NCBI GenBank assembly: GCA_012026715.1 | Contig: VEPB01000163.1 | Span: 1-10,475 of the forward strand | Length of the DNA: 10,475 nucleotides | Origin: Methylococcaceae bacterium | Lineage (GTDB): Bacteria; Pseudomonadota; Gammaproteobacteria; Methylococcales; Methylococcaceae | Direction: 5' to 3' | Shown: in pieces, positions 1 through 6,919 of the stretch | Layout: every line of letters begins with the position of its first letter | Numbering within the stretch: position 1 is the stretch's first letter | Notes under the pieces: model-generated | The model's input: the letters and a program-made list of their open reading frames with translations, nothing else | Told to the model about the DNA's origin: nothing | The model's database searches: none | Position numbers and translations under genes: made by a program

Positions 1-2523
1 GCCGCGCTCCAGGACCGTGGCGCCCAAGACCCCACCCTGGTGTGGCCGCAGTGGTACCGGGATAACAGCACCAACGGCGTCGATGGCGGCGGCCTGGCCA
101 TGGGACTGTGTAAGTCACAGGTGCCTTCGCCCGATCCGGCGGCGGCGGGCGCGCCCATGTGCTTCCCCATCACCCCCAACTCGGTCGGCTTTGCCGGAAA
201 CGTGGGCGATGAAATCTTCTATACCAATTTGAACGTCAATGTCACCAACGGCGGCATTGACCTGCGCTATGTGATGGGCCTCGAGGCCGCCTACGCCACC
301 GCCAACCCGGTCGGCGCTCCGGTGCACGGCCAGGAAGTCGTGTTCGCCCGTACCCGCTTCATGATGCACGTCACCCCGGGCACGGGCTGCGCCGGCACCT
401 ACCGCATCATCCACCCCTACGGCGATGAGACCTTCCCCGATGTGCCGGAAGGCAAGCGCGCGCTGTTCTCGACCCTGGACATTCCGGTGGGCGCGGTGCT
501 GGATTTCGACACCGTGGTCGACAAGGGGCATGTAGCTCCGTTCCTGCATTGGGACGATGGCCAGGAGAATGTCCTGAGCCGCACCAATCCTTTGGCCAAC
601 CCAAACGGGGAAATCCTCTCCGTAACCCCCGTGGGCGGCGCCCAGCAGCAATTCATCGGCGATCCCAGCGTCCTCCACACCTTTACCGGCAGTCCGCTGA
701 CCGAAACGATCCCCGGCACCGCCACGCCTGCTTACTTCCTGGCTGACGGCGTCACCCCGGCCCACCAGAATTACGTGAAGGTCATCGCACCGGCCGGATG
801 CGACATCGGCGGAGATCCTTTAGGCGAAGGCATCAACGTCAACAAGGTCAACACCGGCTTCCTGATGGGCCAGGTGTGGACCGCGCCGATCCCGCCCCCG
901 ACCAAGGTCACCCAGGCCAAGTACAGCCGTACCGCAACCGACGTCACCATCGACGTATGGGCCACCTCGTCGGCAAGCCAGACCCTGCTCGCGACAGGGC
1001 CGAGCCTGCGCGGCGCGCAGCTCAAGGCCGATCCGAGCGACTTGACCGGCAAGAAGTATGAGGCCCACCTGGTGCTGCCGGGCGATACGGTCGTTCCGCC
1101 GGGCATCAACGTGGTCAATGCCACCAGCAATCCGGTGCTGAACATCAACGCCAACCTGACCGATTACATCACCGTCAGCAAGGCCGAGTACGACCCGAAC
1201 TCCCATTTGCTGTGTGTTTCCGCGAAGTCCAGCGACGCAACCATTGCGTCTTTGAACCTCAGCCACTCCAGCCTCCCCAGCGTCAGCTTCACTGGCACCG
1301 ACGCCAACTGCGCTGCGGCTGCCACGGGTGATTTCACCACGAGCATCAGCATTGATCCGGCCCACGTCCCCACCACGGTATCCGTGACCTCCGGCGTGCA
1401 GGGCAGCGAGGCGGTCGTCGCGATCTCCACGAAGGCCAACACGCCAGACAACGACGCCACGCCGCTGATCGCGGTGGATGACACGATCGCCAGTGTCTCC
1501 GGCGGCAGCCCGAGCGACTTTGATGTCATCGGCAACGATACCGGTGCTGCAACCGCCACTGTCGTGATCGTGGATCAGCCTTTCACCACGGTAGATCAAG
1601 TCAATCCGGTAACCGGCGTCACAAAGACCGTCAAGTCGCCGATCGGCACCGCCACAGTCAATGCCGATAAGTCCATCCACTTTGTTCCCAACCCGGGCAC
1701 CACGGGAACCGGCTCGCTCAGCTACGTGCTGAAGAATGCGGCTCAGGTTTCCAGCCTGGCTCAGGTGAATCTGGCGAACATCGTGTTCCAGCCTACTCCG
1801 CCCGCGACGGCGCCGGACAACTTCGCCATATTCCGCACCAACACCGTCAACGGCCTCAAGGTCAACGTGCTGGCCAACGATGTGGCCGCAGCCGGTTCGC
1901 CCATCGACCCTGCATCCGTCGTGGTGTCAAGCGCCGCAGCGGGTCCTTTCGCGGCTAGCGCGACAACGGCCAAGGGAACGGCAACCGTCAATGCGGACGG
2001 CACCGTGACCTTCAAGGCCACTGCCGGAGCAACCGCTGGCACCGACGCCTACTACTACAAGGTCGGCGCGAAGGCTGGCGGTGTTTCCAGCGTTCTGAGC
2101 GCGGCCGTAAAAGTCGACGTGGTCGTGGAGCAGAGTGACGAGGTGATCAACATCACCCGCAACCGCTTCGTCAACCAGGCCGGCAACCCGCGCTACGACG
2201 TCCGCTTCACCACCAGCTGGTTCGGCGCACCGCTCACCCCGTCCGGCACCTGCTACGTCACCAGTACCACGGCCAATGACGCAGCCAGGACCGTCACCGC
2301 CTGGGGCTTGACCCGTCCCATCGGATCCGGTCCTGCCGATGCCACCGGTGCGGTGCAGCTGGCCAACCCGACGACCAAGATGATCAACGACCCGACCTAC
2401 AACCCTGCGGTCGACGTCCCGAACATCCCGTCGAAGTGGACTTACCGCGTGCAGTGCATGAGCAACAGCAGCACTGTGATCGGTGGTTCCACCAACAACG
2501 CCAGCGTCTTGACCCAGCCTTAA
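1..2523 (+). CDS. Large Ig-like/cadherin-like repeat protein, probably exported (5' end missing)
   Basis: The frame is open from base 1 to the TAA at 2521-2523, so the gene starts left of the window; 840 residues are visible. An ATG at 40 lies inside the open frame and need not be the start. Residues 1-300 form a beta-rich region with a W-Y-R-D motif near residue 18 and scattered cysteines; I cannot assign it to a family. Two similar Ig-like modules follow, recognisable by the related openings V-T-Q-A-K-Y (about 303) and V-S-K-A-E-Y (about 391), each running into an A-x-S-S strand. Residues about 487-597 and 603-710 are bacterial cadherin-like/Big_9-type domains, with the hallmark D-V-I-G-N-D and N-V-L-A-N-D segments and the G-T-A-T-V-N-A-D strand in both. 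The last 130 residues are a cysteine-pair domain with no membrane anchor or sorting signal. A surface or matrix role is inferred from these modules. Signal peptide and true length cannot be seen. Confidence 0.85.
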   Translation, partial: AALQDRGAQDPTLVWPQWYRDNSTNGVDGGGLAMGLCKSQVPSPDPAAAGAPMCFPITPNSVGFAGNVGDEIFYTNLNVNVTNGGIDLRYVMGLEAAYATANPVGAPVHGQEVVFARTRFMMHVTPGTGCAGTYRIIHPYGDETFPDVPEGKRALFSTLDIPVGAVLDFDTVVDKGHVAPFLHWDDGQENVLSRTNPLANPNGEILSVTPVGGAQQQFIGDPSVLHTFTGSPLTETIPGTATPAYFLADGVTPAHQNYVKVIAPAGCDIGGDPLGEGINVNKVNTGFLMGQVWTAPIPPPTKVTQAKYSRTATDVTIDVWATSSASQTLLATGPSLRGAQLKADPSDLTGKKYEAHLVLPGDTVVPPGINVVNATSNPVLNINANLTDYITVSKAEYDPNSHLLCVSAKSSDATIASLNLSHSSLPSVSFTGTDANCAAAATGDFTTSISIDPAHVPTTVSVTSGVQGSEAVVAISTKANTPDNDATPLIAVDDTIASVSGGSPSDFDVIGNDTGAATATVVIVDQPFTTVDQVNPVTGVTKTVKSPIGTATVNADKSIHFVPNPGTTGTGSLSYVLKNAAQVSSLAQVNLANIVFQPTPPATAPDNFAIFRTNTVNGLKVNVLANDVAAAGSPIDPASVVVSSAAAGPFAASATTAKGTATVNADGTVTFKATAGATAGTDAYYYKVGAKAGGVSSVLSAAVKVDVVVEQSDEVINITRNRFVNQAGNPRYDVRFTTSWFGAPLTPSGTCYVTSTTANDAARTVTAWGLTRPIGSGPADATGAVQLANPTTKMINDPTYNPAVDVPNIPSKWTYRVQCMSNSSTVIGGSTNNASVLTQP

Positions 2524-2532
2524 GCGAGACCC

Positions 2533-2555
2533 GCCGGCAGGCTCAGCCTGCCGGC
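2533..2555 (+). terminator. Stem-loop 10 nt after the stop of the first gene
   Basis: A perfect 10-bp inverted repeat (GCCGGCAGGC at 2533-2542 and GCCTGCCGGC at 2546-2555) encloses a 3-nt TCA loop. No T-tract follows directly, so alone it is a 3'-end stabilising hairpin or half of a tandem terminator with the stem-loop 10 nt further on. Confidence 0.6.
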
Positions 2556-2565
2556 TCACTGACCG

Positions 2566-2593
2566 CCCCGGCGCAGCCGCGCCGGGGAATTTT
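2566..2593 (+). terminator. Probable rho-independent terminator of the first gene
   Basis: A perfect 9-bp stem, CCCCGGCGC (2566-2574) and GCGCCGGGG (2579-2587), closes a 4-nt AGCC loop and is followed by AATTTT. The T-tract is short but the stem is very strong. It separates the left-edge gene from the next transcription unit. Confidence 0.75.
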
Positions 2594-2654
2594 CAACAGA
2601 ACGACAAATCCAGGACGGACTTGACATCCTGGGGCAAGAACGGCCGTGCGCTGC

Positions 2655-2676
2655 TTTGATCCCCGTTTTTTTGATC
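2655..2676. repeat. Direct repeat TTTGATC x2 with a 7-T run, upstream of the small secreted gene
   Basis: TTTGATC occurs at 2655-2661 and again at 2670-2676, 15 nt start to start, with seven T residues at 2666-2672. It lies 57-78 nt before the ATG at 2733, so it could be an operator or part of a promoter, or the T-run could end a weak GGGG/CCCC hairpin reaching back to about 2631. I see no good -10 box here. Confidence 0.2.
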
Positions 2677-2717
2677 GTTGGTCGCTTCGCTTGGAACGAG
2701 ACGGCCACTATCCGACC

Positions 2718-2723
2718 AGAGAG
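2718..2723 (+). promoter_or_regulatory. Ribosome binding site supporting the ATG at 2733
   Basis: AGAGAG lies 9 nt before ATG 2733. The frame is open further upstream (GTG at 2646), but only the start at 2733 gives both this site and a classic signal peptide right at the N-terminus. Confidence 0.6.
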
Positions 2724-2732
2724 AACATTCCA

Positions 2733-3431
2733 ATGAAGCGCAAGAACCTAGTAATTCCGCTCTTGCTTTGTGCAGGTTCGGCCCTTGCCACCACGGCAGG
2801 CGCGGCGCCGACCATGATTTCGGCCGTGAAGGCCGGTGCCCAGGTGTACGACTTTTATGTCCTGGATGCGAGGAAGCTGCAAAAAATCGGCCTTTCCACC
2901 AATCAGGAACTGGCCAAGCTGGCTACTCAACTGGCGCCGTTCGGCGTCAAGCCCTGCGAAATTTTGACCGACCTGAACGCGACCGGGATCAGTTGCGGCG
3001 ATGCCGCCAACGGTTTCATCCAGTTCGGCCGTAACGAATTCTTCTCCTACAACTCCCCGTTCGATCTGCCCCCATCGTTTGCGGCCAAGGTCGAGGATCC
3101 CGGCGTCACCAAGCGCTACGGCTCCAATTTTCTGGCCACCACCGTGATCGGCCAGATCCAGACCCCGGGGCGCGCGGTGCAATACCACTTCACCCAGCGC
3201 ATGGCCCAGTTCGGTTTGCTGCTGGAAGCTCCCAACTCATCGGCAAACGCCGTGCAATTCATCGTCAACAATCAGGTGTTGCCGGCGCAAACCCTGACGC
3301 CCAATGTACCGGTTTTCCTGGCCGTGGAAGATTCCCACGGCTTCACCGACGTGACCATCGTGCCCTCCGGCGGTGCCACCATGAGCTATGTCGCCGACCA
3401 TTTCTCCTATCTGCCGCTAACCCAATTCTGA
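2733..3431 (+). CDS. Small secreted protein of unknown function
   Basis: The product has 232 residues. It begins M-K-R-K-N, followed by a hydrophobic stretch and an A-rich cleavage region (around residues 20-26), a typical Sec signal peptide. The mature part has two cysteines (in K-P-C-E and I-S-C-G) that could form a disulfide. The C-terminal third, from about residue 149, alternates hydrophobic beta strands and ends in F-T-D-V-T-I, a G-G-A turn and D-H-F-S-Y. This pattern resembles the beta-sandwich passenger domains of exported 'choice-of-anchor' and PEP-CTERM proteins, but no PEP-CTERM, lipobox or other anchor is present. I do not recognise a named family. It ends only 10 nt before the HAF/HYR gene, so the two are very probably co-transcribed and may act at the same place, outside the inner membrane. 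An earlier GTG start at 2646 was rejected because it would bury the signal peptide behind about 29 charged residues. Confidence 0.8.
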   Translation: MKRKNLVIPLLLCAGSALATTAGAAPTMISAVKAGAQVYDFYVLDARKLQKIGLSTNQELAKLATQLAPFGVKPCEILTDLNATGISCGDAANGFIQFGRNEFFSYNSPFDLPPSFAAKVEDPGVTKRYGSNFLATTVIGQIQTPGRAVQYHFTQRMAQFGLLLEAPNSSANAVQFIVNNQVLPAQTLTPNVPVFLAVEDSHGFTDVTIVPSGGATMSYVADHFSYLPLTQF

Positions 3432-3433
3432 GG
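3429..3433 (+). promoter_or_regulatory. Shine-Dalgarno overlapping the upstream stop codon
   Basis: TGAGG contains the TGA stop of the small secreted gene and lies 8 nt before ATG 3442. An in-frame TAA at 3418-3420, with no other usual start codon after it, makes 3442 the start. The arrangement suggests translational coupling of the two genes. Confidence 0.7.
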
Positions 3434-3441
3434 CCCCAGCC

Positions 3442-6400
3442 ATGACCATCAAAAATTGTTCGGCCCTGCGATGGGCCGTCAGGGCCGCTTTGTGCGTGCC
3501 CTCCACCATGGCGCTCGCGGGTCCGCAATACATCGTCACGGATCTCTCGGCATTGAACGGCACCCACGCCGAAGCGCATGCCGTCAACGGCGCCGGCAAG
3601 GTGGCGGGATTCGGGCTGCCGGCCGGCAGCGGCGCGCAGAATGCGTTTTTCGAAACCGTCGGGCAGCCCGTGTTGAATATCGGCAGCCTGGGCGGTTCCA
3701 ACAGCATCGCGCTGGACATCAACAATAGCGATCTGCTGGTTGGCAGCGCCAACCTGGCAGGAGATACCTCCAGCCACGCCTTCATCAGCCAGAGCGGCGG
3801 GGCGCCGCAGGATCTGGGCGCATTCCCGGGCGGGAACGCCAGCCGAGCATCCGCCATCAACGACGCAGGACAGGTCGTCGGCGCGGCCGCGACCGACCCT
3901 GTCACCGAGCACGGATTTCTGTGGCAGAGCGGCGGTGCGCTCAAGGACATCGGCACCCTGGGCGGGGCCAACAGCGTCGCCAACGACATCAACGCGTCGG
4001 GTCAGATCACCGGTTACTCCGACGTCGCCGCCAGCAAGGCACAGCATGCCTTCCTGTACCAGGCCGGCGCCATGACGGACCTCAAGACCCTGGGCGGTTC
4101 TTTCAGCGAGGGCAACGCCATCAATGCGTCCGCGGTCGTGGTGGGTCATTCCACCCTGCTCGGCGATACCGCGGAACATGCCTTCCTCGCCAAGCCGGGT
4201 GCCGCAATGGTGGACCTGGGCACGCTGGGCGGCACTTTCAGCGAAGCCGTTGCGGTCAATACCGACGGCGATGTGGTCGGTAGCGCCACGACCCGTGCCG
4301 ATGCCAATCTGCGGGCCTTCGTCTGGCGCAACGGCACGATGACCGACCTCAATTCGGTGATTCTGACCGGAACCCCGTGGACCCTGATCGCCGCGCGTTC
4401 CATCAACGACGGCGGACAGATCGTGGGCTATGGCGATTACACCGATCCCGCCACCTTGACCCTGCAGCGCCGCGCCTTCCTGCTGACCCCGGACAAGACT
4501 GCTCCGACCATCACCTGCCCGGCCAGCGTGACCACAGCCGGGGCACAGCCCGCAAGCATCGGTCAGGCAACCGCGACGGACAACCTGTCCGGCACGGCGG
4601 ATATCGTCGTCACCAGCAGTCCGGCCCTGCCGTTCACCTTCCCCAACGGCAAGACCACCGTCACCTGGACTGCCCAGGACGCCGCCGGCAATACCAGCAG
4701 CTGCAGCCAATTGGTCACCGTAGGCGGTGACACGACGCCGCCCATCGTGACCGCGGCATGGACCAGCAACGGATTCCCCGCGACACCCAATGGGCTGGGC
4801 TGGTATTCCAAACTGCCGTTGACCCTGACCTGGACCACCGCGGATGCGGAATCGGCCATCACCAGCACGTCCGGTTGCGGCGCCATCACCTTTACAGCCG
4901 ACAGCGCGGCGACCGCACCACAGACCTGCTTGGCCACCAGCGCGGGCGGACCCACCAGCGTGACGGCTTCGGTCAAGGTGGACGCCACCGCGCCCAGTCT
5001 GACTGCGGCAGCCACTCTCGTTAACGCCGATGCCACCAACCTGGCGGGAGCCACGGTGACTTATACGCTGCCAACCCTGGCCGACAGCCTGTCCGGCCCG
5101 GACAGCGCCAGCGTCCGCTGCACCCCGGCTTCAGGCTCCACGTTCACCCTGGGCAACAATACAGTCCAGTGCAATGGCAGTGACTTGGCCGGCAACATCG
5201 GCAGCACCAGCTTCACCGTAGCGGTGCGCGATCCGTCACCGCCGGAAGTGACCCCCACCCTCACCGGTCCGGCGGGCAGCAACGGCTGGTACACGGGAGC
5301 CACCTCAGTCACCTGGACCGTCACGGACGGACAATCACCCGTCACGACCGCGACCGGGTGCGATCCGACCCGGTTCGCCACCGACGGCGCCAACCAGAGC
5401 GTGACGTGCTCCGCCACCAGCAGCGGCGGCACGACGCCGGTTACCGCGACGGTGAACATTGACTCGACCCCGCCCGATCTTGGCATTTCCGCCACCACCC
5501 TGGTGGTGGAAGCGAGCGGCCCCACCGGTGCCATGGTGATCTACCCGCGGACACTGTCCGACGCCACCTCCGGCCCGGCCACCCGCAGTGCGAGCTGTGC
5601 CCCGGCCTCCAACACGACGATGCCCTTGGGCCCGACCTCGGTCAGTTGCACAGGCGCGGACCTCGCGGGGAATACGGCGACAGGCAGCTTCGCGATTTCG
5701 GTGGTCGACACCACCGCGCCCAGCCTCACCGTACCGACCGGTGTCGCGGTTTCAACGGCAGACGGCGCCGGCGCAACGGTCAGCTATATCGTATCCGCCA
5801 GCGATCTGGTGGACGGCAGTGTCACGCCTTCGTGCCTCCCAGCATCGGGTAGCCTGTTCGGCCTCGGCACCACCACCGTGAGCTGCACGGCGGGCGATGC
5901 CCATGGCAACACGGTAACCAAGAGCTTCCCGGTAACGGTCAGCCTGATCAGCACGACACCGTCGGATACCATTGCTCCGGCGCTGAGCCTGCCGAGCGGC
6001 ATCACGGTAACGGCGCCGAATAGCGCTGGCGCCGTCGTGACCTACAACGCCAGCGCGACTGACGCCGTCGATGGCCCGGTTCCGCTGAGCTGCAGCAAGG
6101 CATCCGGAAGCCTGTTCACGGTGGGCAACACCGTGGTGACTTGCACCGCTGCGGATTTGGCCGGCAATGTGGCAACCGGCAACTTCACGGTCACGGTAAA
6201 CCCGCCGGTCTCCACCCTGCCGGCCGCCGATCTGGCTTTGAGCGTGACCGAGAGCACCGGCAAGCGGCAAGCCCAGATCAATCAGAAGTTCAGCTATCAG
6301 TTCACTGCCCGCAATAACGGACCGCAGACCGCCCAAACGGTGAAATTCAGCGATCTGATCCCCACCAACTTGCGGATCGTCCAGGTCAGTCCGAGTACCG

Positions 6401-6612
6401 GCACCTGCACGGCGCCGATCAACTCCAACGGCGGTACCGTGGCCTGCAACTTCGGCAACCTGGCAAGCGGCCGCTCTGCTCAGGTGAAGATCACGGTGGC
6501 GTCGCAGGTGAGCAGCGGGACGATCGCCAACACCGGCTCGGTGAGCGGATCGGTCAACGATGTCAATCCGGACAATAACCAGGCCGGCATCACCATGACC
6601 GCGCCCCCGTGA
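3442..6612 (+). CDS. HAF-repeat protein with HYR/Ig-like array and C-terminal DUF11 domain
   Basis: The product has 1056 residues. A Sec signal peptide precedes A-L-A/G-P near residue 27. Residues about 30-352 are seven HAF-type units (D-L-G-T-L-G-G, then a serine-rich turn, A-I-N-x-x-G-Q-V-V-G, then H-A-F-L). Next come an HYR domain (353-427), an Ig-like module beginning D-T-T-P-P with a G-W-Y segment (430-512), HYR (514-595), a second G-W-Y Ig-like module (597-673), and three HYR domains (674-755, 756-834, 842-922). Most HYR units have a spaced cysteine pair and a D-x-x-G-N motif. Residues 929-1056 are a DUF11 domain, with N-N-G-P near its start and D-x-N-P-D-N-N at its end. HAF repeats are described as probable extracellular repeats, HYR is an Ig-like adhesion module, and DUF11 occurs in large bacterial surface proteins. 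A secreted or surface structural/adhesive role is inferred. No catalytic motif, transmembrane anchor, RTX signal or PEP-CTERM is visible. It probably shares a transcript with the small secreted gene upstream. Confidence 0.93.
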   Translation: MTIKNCSALRWAVRAALCVPSTMALAGPQYIVTDLSALNGTHAEAHAVNGAGKVAGFGLPAGSGAQNAFFETVGQPVLNIGSLGGSNSIALDINNSDLLVGSANLAGDTSSHAFISQSGGAPQDLGAFPGGNASRASAINDAGQVVGAAATDPVTEHGFLWQSGGALKDIGTLGGANSVANDINASGQITGYSDVAASKAQHAFLYQAGAMTDLKTLGGSFSEGNAINASAVVVGHSTLLGDTAEHAFLAKPGAAMVDLGTLGGTFSEAVAVNTDGDVVGSATTRADANLRAFVWRNGTMTDLNSVILTGTPWTLIAARSINDGGQIVGYGDYTDPATLTLQRRAFLLTPDKTAPTITCPASVTTAGAQPASIGQATATDNLSGTADIVVTSSPALPFTFPNGKTTVTWTAQDAAGNTSSCSQLVTVGGDTTPPIVTAAWTSNGFPATPNGLGWYSKLPLTLTWTTADAESAITSTSGCGAITFTADSAATAPQTCLATSAGGPTSVTASVKVDATAPSLTAAATLVNADATNLAGATVTYTLPTLADSLSGPDSASVRCTPASGSTFTLGNNTVQCNGSDLAGNIGSTSFTVAVRDPSPPEVTPTLTGPAGSNGWYTGATSVTWTVTDGQSPVTTATGCDPTRFATDGANQSVTCSATSSGGTTPVTATVNIDSTPPDLGISATTLVVEASGPTGAMVIYPRTLSDATSGPATRSASCAPASNTTMPLGPTSVSCTGADLAGNTATGSFAISVVDTTAPSLTVPTGVAVSTADGAGATVSYIVSASDLVDGSVTPSCLPASGSLFGLGTTTVSCTAGDAHGNTVTKSFPVTVSLISTTPSDTIAPALSLPSGITVTAPNSAGAVVTYNASATDAVDGPVPLSCSKASGSLFTVGNTVVTCTAADLAGNVATGNFTVTVNPPVSTLPAADLALSVTESTGKRQAQINQKFSYQFTARNNGPQTAQTVKFSDLIPTNLRIVQVSPSTGTCTAPINSNGGTVACNFGNLASGRSAQVKITVASQVSSGTIANTGSVSGSVNDVNPDNNQAGITMTAPP
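3529..4497 (+). repeat. Seven HAF units, first copy (residues 30-352)
   Basis: There are seven tandem units averaging about 46 residues. Most run from a D-L/I-G-x-L-G-G strand to H-A-F. Unit 1 (D-L-S-A-L-N-G) and unit 7 (D-L-N-S-V) lack the usual G-T-L-G-G, as might be expected of the ends of a closed ring. Unit 7 ends in R-A-F-L-L-T-P-D-K just before the first HYR domain. Confidence 0.85.
4498..6210 (+). repeat. Alternating HYR and G-W-Y Ig-like domain array
   Basis: Domain order is HYR, Ig, HYR, Ig, HYR, HYR, HYR. Joins are marked by repeated T-A-P, T-P-P or S-P-P motifs (residues 353, 430, 514, 597, 674, 756 and 842). Both Ig-like modules share G-W-Y, T-x-T-W-T, a G-C and a later C-x-A-T-S segment, and each runs straight into an HYR unit, so Ig+HYR was probably duplicated as a pair. 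Confidence 0.75.
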
Positions 6613-6622
6613 CCCATCCGTG

Positions 6623-6652
6623 CCCTGGCGGACGAATCAACGTCCGCCAGGG
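6623..6652 (+). terminator. 12-bp stem-loop 10 nt after the HAF/HYR gene
   Basis: CCCTGGCGGACG (6623-6634) and CGTCCGCCAGGG (6641-6652) pair perfectly around a 6-nt AATCAA loop. There is no T-tract, so it is likely a 3'-end protecting hairpin or the first part of a tandem terminator. Its position relative to the stop mirrors the hairpin at 2533. Confidence 0.6.
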
Positions 6653-6678
6653 TACTCGGCTAACTCTGAGCGACTTCA

Positions 6679-6729
6679 GCCTCCGGCGCCGTTCTTCGAA
6701 ATGAGAAGGCGCCGGCGGCTCTTAATTTT
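6679..6729 (+). terminator. Rho-independent terminator of the two-gene operon
   Basis: CCGGCGCC (6683-6690) plus TTCT (6692-6695) pairs with AGAA (6704-6707) plus GGCGCCGG (6708-6715), with one bulged G at 6691 and an 8-nt loop. GCC/GGC extends the base across one mismatch. The stem runs into TCTTAATTTT. Confidence 0.75.
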
Positions 6730-6919
6730 CATACCAGCGCAGATTCACGAAATTCCAGGTGGATCGGCAAACCCAGCTCCGGCAGGAAGCAGGTGGTCGA
6801 CAGTGGGAATTTCCCAACGTTCTTACCCATGGCTTCACGTCGAGTGAGCCCATCGGTAAGGATCATGAGGTCAAGCATGACGAACGATTAAGCAACAGAC
6901 CCCGGGAGCGAAGCCCCCC
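6730..6919. other. Leader region of the HAF/Calx-beta gene
   Basis: No credible gene. It contains a small palindrome GGGAATTTCCC (6805-6815) and a TCATG/CATGA inverted repeat (about 6862-6880). The promoter of the downstream gene should lie here, but I see no convincing -35/-10 pair. Confidence 0.4.
6904..6908 (+). promoter_or_regulatory. Ribosome binding site for the HAF/Calx-beta gene
   Basis: GGGAG lies 11 nt before ATG 6920, a slightly long spacing. An in-frame TGA at 6878-6880 with no ATG, GTG or TTG between makes 6920 the start. Confidence 0.5.

Noticed and set aside
2621..2626. TTGACA as a sigma-70 -35 box for the small secreted gene
   Set aside because: The expected -10 position (about 2644-2649) reads CCGTGC or similar, and a T-run that could end transcription lies just downstream.
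3343..4710. Long minus-strand open frame (455 codons) opposite the HAF region
   Set aside because: It mirrors the G+C-rich repetitive coding strand, has no recognisable domain and overlaps a well-supported HAF protein. The minus-strand frames at 820-1680 and 7919-9019 fail for the same reasons.
6620..6847. 75-codon + strand frame after the HAF/HYR gene
   Set aside because: It runs through both terminator stem-loops, lacks a ribosome binding site and has an arginine/proline-rich composition typical of untranslated G+C-rich DNA.
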